A stretch of 64,000 nucleotides of DNA from Colius striatus (Eukaryota; Chordata; Aves; Coliiformes; Coliidae), in assembly GCF_028858725.1 (NCBI RefSeq), contig NC_084759.1, positions 177,349,770-177,413,769 of the forward strand, read 5' to 3'. The translations under genes and the position numbers were made by a program. Shown one piece after another: positions 51,831 through 62,800 of the stretch (within the stretch, counting starts at the first letter, position 1; every line of letters starts with the position of its first letter). The notes beneath the pieces are model-generated. The model searched no databases. It had not been told where the DNA came from and saw only the letters and a program-made list of their open reading frames with translations.

Positions 51831-52133
51831 CCAGGCCACGGCCGCGGGCGGGCCGCTATATAGGCACGCGTGCGGCCCCTGCCCCGGGAGGGGGAGCACG
51901 TTCTGTTTCTGCCTTGCATTTCGCAGAAACGATTTCGAGAGTGGCCGCGTAAGCAAGCGGCGAGTCCCGTCCCGTCCCCCCCGGCCCTGCCCGGCGGCGG
52001 CCCCGCGTCACTCTCACACCCACCGCCGCGTCACACACGCGCGTCCCGCGTGCCTGGCACGCGCTCACCGTCCCCCCCGCCCCCTCCTCACGCCCACTAG
52101 GGCGAAGCGGCCCAGCCGGGCGGCGGCGGGTAC

Positions 52134-52330
52134 CTGCTGGCAACGGCTCCCGCCTCCCCCCGCTCCCCAGCCCGCCGCCAAGCGCCTGGCACGGCCTGTC
52201 GCCCTCACGAGGAAGGCGACCGCAGGGGCCGCGGCCCGGGCAGTGCCAGCCCGGCAGAGCGGGCAGGAAGGCGGCGGGAGCGGCGGCGGCGGCGGGGAGC
52301 AGCAAAACCGAACCGCGCTACTGCGCCTGC
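52134..52330 (-). promoter_or_regulatory. PNPLA8: Candidate alternative noncoding first exon
   Basis: A donor-like CCAGCAG|GTACCC on the minus strand ends a possible exon at 52134, in the CpG-rich core just downstream of the NRF1-like motifs. The transcription start is not defined, and the right coordinate given is only the nearer NRF1-like motif. A GTACCC donor is weaker than the GTAAGT at 51740. Confidence 0.3.
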
Positions 52331-52333
52331 GCC
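52322..52333. promoter_or_regulatory. NRF1-like site 1
   Basis: TGCGCCTGCGCC fits the NRF1 palindrome (YGCGCAYGCGCR) with one substitution in the centre. NRF1 commonly controls nuclear genes for mitochondrial proteins, which fits PNPLA8. Confidence 0.5.
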
Positions 52334-52427
52334 GCGCCCTGCACACCGGAAGCGGCGGAGGCACGCGCTGCCTCACCGGCCGCCGCGGGCGGGGCGAGGC
52401 CACAGGCGCGGTGGTGCGGGCGGGCAC

Positions 52428-52439
52428 TGCGCCTGCGCG
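52428..52439. promoter_or_regulatory. NRF1-like site 2
   Basis: TGCGCCTGCGCG, the same motif, 106 bp from site 1. Two copies in one CpG island are more suggestive than one, though GC-rich DNA produces such matches by chance. Confidence 0.5.
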
Positions 52440-52620
52440 CGAGCTGCGGCCGGCGGCGACGGGGCGGCGACGTGCGCGGTGGCACGAGGGGGACGGCCGG
52501 GCCGGGGCCAGGCGCCGGCGGCAGCCCCGGGCTTTGGGAGCCGCCCCGCAGGACGCTCTGGGAGCGGGGCGAGTGGGAGGAGGAGGTACTGTGCTCGGCT
52601 TAGCGCTTATCCGACCGCTC

Positions 52621-53177
52621 GGTGCAGATACTTTGGGCACGGCCTCCCGCATTTCCCACTTAATTCTGGAGAAAGATCAGAAATAACTGTTTTTCTAGAT
52701 TTCATAGATTTGACAGGTTTAGGAGGCACCTTGGTGTTGCCCAAACAGACCCGAGAGTAGCAGGAGGCCTGGGAGCTTCCAGCCTGCTCACACGGCTTTT
52801 CTGAAAAATGCAGGTTTCGTGAAGTTGCCTAGACTTAACGGTGATGACAGCAAAAGATGGTGAATGGCCTGCGGGCCTCGGCAGGCTGATGGACAGCTCA
52901 CCTTGAACATCGGGAGGATACTGTTTCATTTCCAGTTTCAGATTTCAGTCATCTGCTTTTGTTCTTTCTCTCAAAAGTAAGGTGGATTTTGTTACATAGT
53001 GTTTTCTTCCCCAAAGGAAAGTTTATATCCATTATGTATTGTAATTATCGGGTATTTTTTCTAAATCGTCCAGATTGAATTTTCTGCATTAACCAATGCA
53101 GGGCATTTTTCATGTCTTCAGTATTTAATGACTATTAAGCAAATAATTTGTAGGTCTTTTTTTCTCGCTCCTGTATA
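52621..53177. other. Upstream flank of the CpG island
   Basis: Composition drops back to AT-rich within about 100 bp. No exon or repeat is recognised between the island and the LTR. Confidence 0.6.
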
Positions 53178-54163
53178 TGTGGTGAGTTGGCCCTAGCTAG
53201 TTGTTAGGTACATGGCAAGCTGCTAGTACATGCCAAGCTGCTGTATCACTTTCCCCTCCATCAAAAGGACATGAGAAAATACGGGTGAAAAGCTCATGGA
53301 TTGAGATAAGCACAGGGAAATCACTTAATAGTACCAGTAAGTGCAAAACAGGCTCAATTTTGGGAAATTAAATTTATTGCCAATTAATAACAATAGGAGA
53401 ATGAGAAATACAATCTAAACACACCTTTTCCTTTCACCTGTCCTTCCTGGGCTCCACTTCCAATGTCTCAGCCTACTCCCCATGGCAGGACAGGGGGATG
53501 GGGAGTGGGGGTTTTGGTCAGGCCACTACCATGGGACACAGTCCTCTACAAACTTTTCCAACGTAAGTTCTTCCCATGGGCTGTGGCATTTAATGAACTG
53601 CTCCAATGGGGGTCCCTTCCACAGATGCGGACCTTCAAGAACAAACTGCTCCAGTGTGGGTCCTCCATGGGGTCACAAGTCCTGAAAGCAAATCTTCTCC
53701 AGCATGTGCTCTTCCCTCCAGAGGTCCACAGGTCCTGCCAGGAGCCTGCTCCAGCACTGGCTTTCCACAGGGCCAGAGCCTCCTTTGGATGCATCCACCT
53801 GTTCTTGTGTAGGGTCCTCCCCAGGCTGCAGGTGGATCTCTGCTCCCCTGTGGCCTCCATGGCTGAAGGGGCAGGGCCTGACTCACCCGGCTGCACCACA
53901 GGCTGCAGGGGAATCTGCTTTGACGCCTTCAGCACATCTGGCCCTCTTTCTTCACTGACCTTGGTGCCTGCAGAGTTGTTCTGATATTCTCATTCCTCTC
54001 TGCAGCTGCAATTGCTATTTGGAGCTTTTTCCCCCTTCTTAAATATGTTATCACTGGGGTGCTACTGTTGTGGTTGTTGTAGCTACAGCCTTGGTCAGCA
54101 GCAAGTTCATCCTTGTGCTCCTTCCAACACAGAAGTTTCAGCTGGCCACATAAACCCAATGCA
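53178..54163 (-). mobile_element. Solo LTR of an avian endogenous retrovirus, minus orientation
   Basis: A nearly 1-kb element that on the plus strand begins TGTGGTGAGTTGGCCC and ends AACCCAATGCA, so TG...CA termini are kept. Read on the minus strand, a poly(A) hexamer AATAAA (53378-53373) is followed by a short U5, which sets the orientation. The U3 part has imperfect tandem units of about 30-40 bp built on 'CTGCTCCA..GTGGGTCC'. I recognise the family from many bird genomes but cannot name it. Target-site duplication is not evident. All open frames inside are artefacts. Confidence 0.8.
53580..53770. repeat. Tandem ~30-40 bp units inside the LTR
   Basis: Repeated phrases AACTGCTCCA, AAACTGCTCCAGTGTGGGTCC, CTTCTCCAGCATG and CCTGCTCCAGCACTGG recur at intervals. 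They indicate an eroded minisatellite within the LTR U3. Limits are approximate. Confidence 0.65.
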
Positions 54164-55924
54164 ATGACGTTTTTGCACTCTTAAGAGTGCACATTTATCA
54201 AGGCAAGACTTAAAGGCAACATTCCAGTATCATTTCCTCAGTGAAGTACTCAGTGGCTACAAGTAGTTCATGACCCATATTATTTAGGATCCTTTTGCAC
54301 AGGACAGTGGAGGTTCACTGCCAGGGAATCAGCTGTACTCTTCTAAATGCTTTCAGAATTGCTGCTTTCTGAATTGCAGTGGCCTGTTCTGCAGGTATGA
54401 CCTGTCTGCCTAGTCTGTAGATGATTACACGTCCGGTTGTATTACCTAGTGATGGTTTACTCCTGGCAACTGTTTTTTACTTGTATTCTATTCTTTATCA
54501 TGAGACTTTTTTCTATATTATTAGGTTGGACTAGATGATCTCTAAAGATCCTTTCCAACCCTACTATTCCTTGAGTCTATGATTCTATGATTTTGAAACC
54601 AAATAGCTCAAACAGTAGTGGCATCTGCCCCAAGTGCCAGATGTAGCTAAGAGGGGAGGATTTGCTGCCTCTTGAATGAGTTTTTTCAGGTAAAGGCCAC
54701 TTACTGTTAGGGAAGCAAGGCAGTACTGATGTATTTTACTGTGGTAGCAGTGTGAGCTTAGGCATCTTTCCCACCTGTGTCTGCCCTAGTGCAAGCCCCA
54801 TGAGTCTCACTGGCTTGCCAGGAGTGAACTGAATTGCTTTGGTGAACTGAAATGGATCTCATCAGGTGCCTTAAGAAGCAGTGGCCAATCTGAAGCCACA
54901 GTCTGAGCTGGCTTTAAACAAGCTAGCTTGCATTCCTGTAACAAGAAAAGCTTAGGCAAAACAAGATATACAACTTCAATAAGAAGGAAATTTGGCCACA
55001 TTAAGCTTCATGCTGTTGGGACACATCCTACCTCTCTTTGACTGGCCAATATGGTATTGTAGATGGCAACTAATCCCTTTTAGCTGCACTTAGGTCCTTC
55101 CTAAACAGTCATGCTTTCTTCCATAATTTCATTGTAAAATTCTCTTCTATACCTGCTCAGGTATTCATCTCACCACCAGCACATGTACAATGGTGTGCTG
55201 CGTCATATCTTTGCTAAGGAAAAGATTTGAGGATTTCACATATTATGTCTAATCACAAACCCATGTGTTCTTGCCACATGGCTCTCCCCAAGGATGAACC
55301 TGTCTGACCTGACATGCTCAGCGACCTATGATTCATCAGCTTCTCAAAACCATCACACAACTCAATGAAAGAACTAAACAGCACTGAATGAAGAAATGGA
55401 GAAATTAATATATTCCCAGGCACAATTTCTCTATCCACACCTACACCTTCTCAAACATTTTGCCAATTTAGCCTTTACTTCACTGAGGTCATGACATTAA
55501 GAAGAAGAGGTCTCAGATTTATTTATTTAAAAGGTAGAGACTTAGACTAAGCTAATTTTTTAGGTTCTCTGAATAGCCAAAGGTGAGTTGATTCATCCCA
55601 TTTGACTAAGCACTCTTTAGAGAAGAGAAATGAATCCACTTGCAATATCCAGAGGGTTTGGTAACTCCAATTACCGTAGTTTTCACATAGAATGGAAGCG
55701 ATTCCATGTATCACATTTTGAGATATATTTCAGTTTTAATAGGATGTACATTAACTGTTTTGAGAATACTTTAATTTCAGTACTTTCCATGGGAAGTTTC
55801 AAGCAATCATTTGTTGTGATTATTGATGGATTTTTTGCAGATCTCCATTAGATTGCACACCCAGTAGTCAAGCTCTGGCAAAGCAAGCCCCAGATCAAAA
55901 GTTGTGGTAGATCTTTCCACTTTA
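54164..55924. other. Gene-free stretch between LTR and CR1
   Basis: Apart from the CR1 tail at 54531-54593 I see no element, exon or RNA gene. In mammals THAP5 would be the next gene here, but no THAP zinc-finger sequence is visible. Confidence 0.6.
54531..54593 (+). mobile_element. CR1 3' tail (about 60 bp)
   Basis: GGTTGGACTAGATGATCTCT, CCTTTCCAACCCTACTATTC and GATTCTATGATTTT form the CR1 3' end. Nothing further 5' is preserved. Confidence 0.88.
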
Positions 55925-56450
55925 ATGAAAGGATGCCATTGGCCTTCTTGGCCACGAGGGCACGTGTCTGGGTCATGGTCATCCTACTGTCCACCAGGAA
56001 GACCCCCAGGTCCTTTTCCCCTACACTACTCTAACAGTTAATTCCCAACCTGTACTGGTACCTGGGGTTATTCTTTGCCAGTTGCAAGACTCTACACTTG
56101 CCCTTGTTGAATTTCATTAGGTTTCTCCCTGCCCAGCCTGTCCCTGTTTCTCCCTGTTCAGCCTGTCCAGGTCTCATTGAATGGCAGCACAGCCTTCTGG
56201 TGTGTCAGCCACTCCCCTTAGTTTAGTATTGTCAGCAAACTTGCTGACAGTGCCCTCTGTTCCCTCATCAAGGTCATTAATGAATATATTGAATAGTATC
56301 TGTCCCAGCACTGACCCCTGAGGGACTCCGCTAGACACAGGCCTCCAACTAGACCCTGACCCATTGATCACCACTCTCTGCCATCTTCCCTTCAAACAGT
56401 TAACAATCCACTTCACTGCCTGATCATCCAGTTCACACTGATCATCTCAG
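55925..56450 (-). mobile_element. CR1 LINE fragment with reverse-transcriptase remnant
   Basis: Minus-strand translation of 56174-56416 gives a recognisable LINE reverse-transcriptase stretch: [20 protein letters not shown] followed by FADNTKL, where the catalytic motif would normally be FADD. The adjoining region to the left is the CR1 ORF2 3' part. Both the CR1 3' UTR and 5' half are missing, so this is an internal fragment and inactive. Confidence 0.88.
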
Positions 56451-57473
56451 TTTTGCTGCAAGGATGCTGTGGGAGATGGTGGGTGTTCTTTGCTGTACAT
56501 GATTTTTTTCATGTTAAAATATTGTGATATCCCATACTAGAAGTGAGGTAACTTATAGTTCATTTATATGTATGCTATATTTTATAATGCAACTAACTGT
56601 TTCTGACATTCGCATTTGTATGTCTGTCTTATACTGCTACTTGGAGAGAAAGTCATAATGTATTATAAGGGAATTTGACAAAAAATGGATACTTGGCAGA
56701 AATAATTGTTCCAAATTTTGTCTTTCTAGGGTTCTTTCTCATGATCTATGAAATACGAAATTTTGACATTTTCTTACACTCTCCTTCACTATAAAAGGTG
56801 GTGCAAATGCTCTGAAATTAATTAATTCTGGAACTCTACAAAATTCTTACCCTTTAGTACTATTCCAGTTGCAGAGTCAGTGACTGTGGCTTAAATTAAT
56901 TAAACCTGAACAGAGCAAATTCCAGGGGTGAGATATTAATTCAGAGAAAATAGTTTTGCATATACTTTGACAGTACAGACAAAGGTATTATATGAATAGC
57001 ATTTGAGTATATACAGACAGGGGTTTTGTTTTTATTTGCTGTATTAATTATGGATGGTATCCTGGAAACACAGAGCTGTCACCTGAGAGAGTCAAGCAAA
57101 TTAGAAAAAAAACGAAGTATTTTAAAGCACTATGACAAATTAACAGTCTTTGGTAGGGTAGTATTCTGATAATAATGGAGTCTGAAATAATTGCTTAAAT
57201 ATAATATCTGCAGTTAAGCCTTAGGGAAAAGGCTGTTTTCTATTTTCATTAACATATTATAACATAGGCAGAAGCAGTGTAGCGCTCCCGAGTATTTTAA
57301 GCTTTGTCAATGCAAAACATGGATATTCTGCCTCCTAACACTAGATGGCAGACAAAAATGGGAAAAACGTTTCCTTGTTTTCGGAGCTACAATATTGAAA
57401 AATTAATTTTCAACTTGAATGAACATCCACTGAAAGTTCTCAAAACAACAAAAATGAAGACCATTGCATACAG
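56451..57473. other. Gene-free stretch
   Basis: AT-rich noncoding sequence with no repeat recognised. A CTCF-like motif lies at 57338-57351. Confidence 0.55.
57338..57351 (+). promoter_or_regulatory. CTCF-like motif
   Basis: ACACTAGATGGCAG fits the CTCF core (CCACNAGRTGGCAG) with one clear departure at the second base. It stands out in otherwise AT-rich DNA. Motif-level evidence only. Confidence 0.4.
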
Positions 57474-58035
57474 ATGCAAACTATCATTCTTCTGATAGCA
57501 TGGATAATTTCGGCAGCCTTTCATTTGACTGCGGTGTATGGCACAGGTACTGCAAATAATCAGGTGGAACATTTCTTCATTATTTTGTTACTGCTTTTTT
57601 ATCTCCGTTACTTCCCTTCAATATTTTCCTTTTGTCAAAGAAGAATTAAAAATTCTTGAAGCCTTAGAAAGGCTTAAGCAGCTCAAATAGAAATTTTAAG
57701 AGAAAACTGTCCTTGCCAGATAGTCCAAAAAGCAGATCTTGTAAGACTTATATTGTAACTGCTTAGTATCTTGATCTTATGTCAGTTATCTGAAGTCATT
57801 AGGCTGCTTTGCTTCTTATTATCGCTGAATCTTAGAAAATAATATGGAAGTAATGTGTTTGCTAAGGAGACAGCTAATTTTCATGGAATGTTATAAATTG
57901 TTCTAAATATTATGTAATCAGTTCACCTAGCAGCCAGTGAACATTTTGGGTTGTTAACTCTTTCCTCTCCCAGATACATCTTCCAAAAGAAATGTAGCAG
58001 GAGGGTCAGAATCACCAAGAGTACATCCACAATAA
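57474..58035 (+). CDS. Predicted two-exon small secreted peptide (speculative)
   Basis: Exon 1 (57474-57546) reads MQTIILLIAWIISAAFHLTA then VYGT. It looks like a signal peptide with a long hydrophobic core and small residues near a cleavage point. It ends in phase 1 at CAG|GTACTG. The acceptor at 57973 has a strong pyrimidine tract (CTCTTTCCTCTCCCAG) and a branch-like GTTAAC about 25 nt upstream. Exon 2 (57974-58035) continues in frame with DTSSKRNVAGGSESPRVHPQ and a stop, total 44 residues. A Lys-Arg pair at 29-30 could be a processing site. AATAAA overlaps the stop (58031-58036). I recognise no family. No promoter is evident, and chance is a serious alternative. Exon 2 could also use an internal donor toward a longer protein. 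Confidence 0.2.
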
Positions 58036-61000
58036 ACCACACATTAAAATGTCAGCTCATGTAGCTATAGCACCACACTATTGTGACTGCTTGCAGGATC
58101 TGCGCAACTGTCTGCACCTTGAACGAGGCAGTTTCTCTCTGTGCATGCACAGGGTACTGTTAATTAAGAAGATAATCTGGAATTGCTGTACAAAAGCTTG
58201 CTTTTCATTGCTTATTATGTATAGATGTGTAGTGCATTTGTGGGACTGATAAATAGCACAAATTTCATTGCTATTAAACCATGGTGTGCATATACGGTAT
58301 GAGAACTGTAACAGATTCCACCAAATCTCACCTAATCTTTGCCCCCCTGTGCTGCTGCTGTGACTGCACAGACTCCAAGCAAGTCTGGTTATCTTCAGTG
58401 TCATGTTGGCCACTGCTGGCAGCCTTATGAACTATAATCAGATAAGACTCAAGTTTTTTCCATAGTGTTTTTCCTGTTGGGGTTATTCCACATAGGAAAA
58501 GTAAGTATACTGTTACAGAAGGGTAAGAGCAAAGGTAAATACGACTTTCCTGCCTCTTGGTTAGGAAGTCATCTGCAAAGATGACCATAGCTTCTGGTCT
58601 TGGTTCCTCATTATTCTCATTGTGCCATAGATTTTGGTATAAGATGTATATTTAGAGGCAAACACCACACTGTGGCATTCCCCTTCCAATGGAAGTGCTT
58701 TAGTAACAAAGATACAGAGCTATATCCCTTTTTCCAGGATTTCTTCTTGATTCTGTGAATCTTCCATTCTTTTGTGTGTAGTCATCTAGTTTCAACAAGA
58801 AAAGAGCTTCCCTTCTGCTTTTCAAATTAAAAATGCTCTTAGGGGATCAGAAATGTGTACTTAAACCTTCTCGGTCTGGAAATACCAGTGACCCCATTTT
58901 CTTCTGTCACCTGGGCAAATATTCCATTGAAAATACTGTTATACTAGATGTTGTTAATAACCTTGTTCCTATTCCTCTTCGCTCCTAGTCCTGAAGAACT
59001 GAACAGGTTCCAGCTTGTTCTTTGAAGGAATGATTGTAAGGTGCCTTTAGGCACCTTATTTCTGCCTTACAGGCTCTAATGGGCAAAAGTACCTGTCTCT
59101 CGTTCAGAGTTGAGATTCCAGTATTAGAATCTGAATCTGGGATTTAGCTATGCCCTCCTCAACTCTTTCCTGCCTTGCTAAATCTAGACAGTTTCCTGCT
59201 TGCCATATGATGTAAAGGTGCTTGGATCACTAAATTGGGGTTCTGGATCCCTAAATTAGAGTTTTCAAATCTACATAGGGAATTGGTGCCTGAAGTCCTT
59301 TACGCTATTAGCCTTGATTTCCTGTGCTTTCACAGCTCATAGTCAATGATCTCTGGCCTTGATCAGTGATTTTGTGCATTCTAGAAATCTAATTGTTAAA
59401 AGCAAGAGTGTACTAATCAAATAATTATATAGCAGCTGTGTATAATGTGGTTAATTACTTATAATTTGAAATTCAGACTCATGCTAGAACTCATATTGCA
59501 ATTCCTTTTCAGCCCCCCATCATTACTATAATAGTCTGTTATCTTGCAGCACTCAAGAACTGACAGATGTGAATTTTATTACTGCAGCATCTGGTTGAGA
59601 GTATGATTGTGCAAGTGTCAAAGTTCTTGGCATGAATGGGAGGAGGTCAAAACACACAGTCTTTTATGTCCACTGGAATCAATTCACTGTCTGTATTGTT
59701 TGCAATTGTTTATTCAATGTCATCAGAGAAACTGAGTAATTGCTATTTCATCTTTTAATTAAAACATTGAAATGTATCTGGCATTTGCACCAGACCTTGA
59801 AGTATGATACTAGGTTCCATCTTAGCATTTTTCCCTCTCTTAAAAAACTCTGTTTATAGCTTTTCATCTGTGGATAAAGTACGTTGTCATTCTTGTTTGA
59901 AACCAGCTCATCATAGTTCTTTCTCCTGAAGTTACACATTACTTCTCCATTTTTCTTCACTCTGACCAGCCTTGGTGAGAGTCCTTATCTGTCTGTTGTT
60001 TTCCATGGCCCTGGTGGCAGGTGAGTTGGCAGTCATTCTGTGTCCTAACAGAGAATCCAGACTGTCTGGAGTGCTGCAAATGGAAAAGATACTTTTTGGC
60101 AGAAGCTTACATACTGATTTGTAATGATTTAGTTCTATCTCCACTGAAAGTAGCCTGATGAAAGTTGCAGAAGTACCAGTAAAAGCTCAGTTCTGTATGG
60201 GTAAACATTATTCATTAAATCTGCACAAAGTTTTGCAACAGCAGTGGGAAAAAAGTGTTATTTACAGAATGGTTTGCAAGCTGTGGAAGATAATTCTACC
60301 ACCCCAACTTGAGTACATGAATTAAGCAAATCAGTTCCAAGCTTTGGGCTGAGTGGGACTCTCACTGTTGTCACTAATGTCTGTGAAATCAGAAATGTAC
60401 CCAAAGAATGAGGTCAGCACTGATGAATAATAAAGCTTTTACTGAAACCAGTTAAAAAGTTATCCTTTGGGGATTACAAAGAGGTGCGTAGTATGTACGT
60501 AGTTAGTAGTACTGTTTATGGTGAGTACCTGGGACATACTTAGTTACAAGCCACAGGGGACCCATACCCGTTGTTTTTTCTCTGGCTGTAGTGCCTATGG
60601 CTAATTCCTACTGAAGGATGTAATTAATTTAGGAGAGGCGTGTTCCAAAATATTTCCTAACAGTAATTATAGTAGTCTGACGTGTAGCAGTTCTGTGTAT
60701 TAAAGCTACACAGCTGAATTTGTTGTGTAGCTTTTAATCCTGCCAAAGTAACATCCTCTTATTTTAAATACGGTTAATTCACTTATCTGGGAAGTGCACA
60801 TAGTTTCATGGAAAGTGAAAAGCATCCTGATGGTCTGTGTGCAGAGGAGCTGTGTTTGCACACACATACACAAAATGTAAGCATATGCACAACTAAGATC
60901 GATATCCACTTGGAAGGGTTTAAATCCCACTTTTGGTGTATAAACAGAGTTAGCAGGACAGAATGTTGTCACATGTTCATTATAATGTTAATTTGAAAAG

Positions 61001-61581
61001 ATAAGGGGACTTTGTAATGTGTCTGGACTGAAAATGGATGAGATTTTGGGTTGTCGTGACATTTTCTAGTGTTTTTTGGCTTCCCTAACCATTTTCCCAT
61101 CTGTCCAGAAGTGCTTTTGTCCAAATCAAAGCTTAACTCTTTCTGAGGAATGGAGTTATTGACGCTCTTCATCATTTGGTGTCTTGTGTCATGACAATGT
61201 AGCTGCCTGTATTGCATGACTGTTTATATGCAAAGCAGTTTTAGTTTCATAGACCCTCTAGTAATTTTTTAACTATAAAAGGTTGTAGTGAATCGTTAAG
61301 CCTGGTTTCAAAGAACTTCGTATGTTCATGTGACTATTGAATTAGCAGTGGGATTTATTTTTAAGAAACTCAAACTCTGTAAAGTTGTACCAGTACAGCA
61401 GCAAAAAGGTGTACATAGTTTTAGTTCAGTAAGGATGACTTACAGTGAAGTAGCTTATCCACTGTATTCTGGAAATAATCAATATTTAATACTGAAAAAT
61501 ATAAGTCTACATTACTGTAAATGCATCCACGCTACAGGCTAAACCCTTGAACAGTACTTGTGTAACCAGCCAGTCTCCTAT
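58036..61581. other. Gene-free stretch
   Basis: No recognised exon or repeat. A 9-bp-arm hairpin with a TTTA loop lies at 59037-59058. The open frames at 58049, 58078 and 58328 show no known domain. Confidence 0.55.
59037..59058. repeat. Hairpin, 9-bp perfect arms, TTTA loop
   Basis: TAAGGTGCC (59037-59045), loop TTTA, GGCACCTTA (59050-59058). A stable little stem-loop in noncoding DNA. Too short for a miRNA precursor on its own. Confidence 0.8.
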
Positions 61582-61720
61582 ATCATAGAATCATAGAATG
61601 GTAGGGGTTGGAAGGGACCTCTAGAGATCATCTAGTCCAACCACCTTGCAGAAGCAGGTCCACCTAGATCAGGTTGCATAGGAACATGTCCAGGCAGGCC
61701 TTGAAGACCTCCAAGGAAGT
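61582..61720 (-). mobile_element. CR1 LINE 3' tail
   Basis: Carries a doubled ATCATAGA terminal octamer followed by ATGGTAGGGGTTGGAAGGG on the plus strand, the reverse complement of the CR1 3' end. The copy is very little diverged and breaks off after CTTGAAGACCTCCAAGGAAG, about 140 bp in. Confidence 0.93.
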
Positions 61721-62520
61721 GACAGAATGCATTTGTTAGTCCTTACACCACAGGGAGTTCTCTTAGGTTTTTGCTATTGGTATGTGTTTACTTAATACAT
61801 CTCCTCAAATGTATTCTCTGTCACTAGGACAGTTTCATTGAAATACTATGTTAACTCTTTTACCCTACTGTAGAATACATTACTAAGAAAATATTTTGTG
61901 TAAAAATATATTAAGTAAATGTTTCTGTTGTTTTCTTGGTAACTAAATCTTTTACTAGACACCATAGTCCTTTCTACTCTATAAAGTTTATGGTAGCTTT
62001 TTTTACATTTTAATGTTCGAAAAGAAATAGAATCACATTAACACTAAGGAACTAATTTTTTATTTCTCTAAGGTCCTCTAGAGAGGTAGACAACCATTTT
62101 CTAAATTAATTGGTTTTCATGACTTGACAAGTGCAGTAGCAATGATCTACTAGCTCTTAAGATCTAAGTCTCATAGAGAAAAGAGGCAGACATGGGTCTC
62201 TTAAAAGCAGACAGCAGGATTTTCCGCACGATCTTTTCTTAAACACTATCTTTTAAGAATTTGTTTATGCATTGCAAAGCAAAAGAGTGCAAACCTATTA
62301 TTTTCACAAGTTGTATTTAATAAGCAATATCTGTCATGAGATGAACGGGTTGCTGATTTTTAAAAGTCAGTGGGGGGCTTTTAACACTAAGATACATGTA
62401 TTTCTGCTTCAGCATATATTCCTTGCCTGGCTTGGCAAAAAGCTTCTGTGATGCCCGGCCATTCATGCAGTTCTTGGAAGACAAAAATTGGGCAGCCATG
62501 GAGCTGATAGAACCAAATTC
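61721..62520. other. Gene-free stretch
   Basis: No exon or repeat recognised. AT-rich throughout. Confidence 0.55.
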
Positions 62521-62800
62521 TTCTCAGTAGTGATAGGTGATCTAACAGGGGGCAACAGTCACCATGGGAGGTTCTGAAGGTGCATTAGGAAGTAATTTTT
62601 CACCAAGAGCATTGGAACAAGCTGCTGCAAGAGATGGAATTTCCATATTGAAGGATATCAACACCAGGCTGGACAAAGCTATGTCTAACCTGGTACAGTG
62701 ATGGTGATAGTTCCACTTCAGTATATAGTTACGCTCTGGAGGAAGGCCTTAGGGTGTCCTTTCCAACCGGTAATTCTATGATTCAGCGATTCCATGATTA
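62521..62800 (+). mobile_element. Old CR1 fragment
   Basis: Blocks such as AGTAGTGATAGGTGATCTAA, AACACCAGGCTGGACAAAGC and the terminal GGTGTCCTTTCCAACCGGTA, ATTCTATGATTCAGCGATTC show a CR1 3' region of a different subfamily from the younger copies, much diverged. Confidence 0.75.

Larger units (their letters stand above)
51640..52620 (-). promoter_or_regulatory. PNPLA8: CpG-island promoter of PNPLA8
   Basis: About 1 kb of very GC-rich, CpG-dense DNA, unlike the rest of the window, directly upstream of the first coding exon. It contains GC-box-like GGGCGGGGC near 52388-52396, two NRF1-like motifs (52322-52333 and 52428-52439), and a TATA-like CTATATAG (51856-51863). Long open frames here on both strands simply reflect the lack of AT-rich stops. 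The island may drive transcription in both directions. Confidence 0.85.

Noticed and set aside
51644..52686. Long open frames of up to 195 residues, Arg/Ala/Pro/Gly-rich
   Set aside because: They are produced by CpG-island composition with few stop codons. Several overlap on both strands, and none resembles a known protein.
53463..53984. 173-residue open frame on the plus strand, with overlapping frames on both strands
   Set aside because: It lies entirely inside the minus-oriented LTR and follows its tandem units. There are open frames on both strands and no conserved domain.
58049..58249. Cys-containing 66-residue frame downstream of the predicted peptide gene
   Set aside because: Considered as a third exon. 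A possible acceptor (CTTGCAG at 58097) exists, but the preceding exon already stops, no clean donor-acceptor chain keeps a frame, and nothing resembles a known Cys-rich domain.
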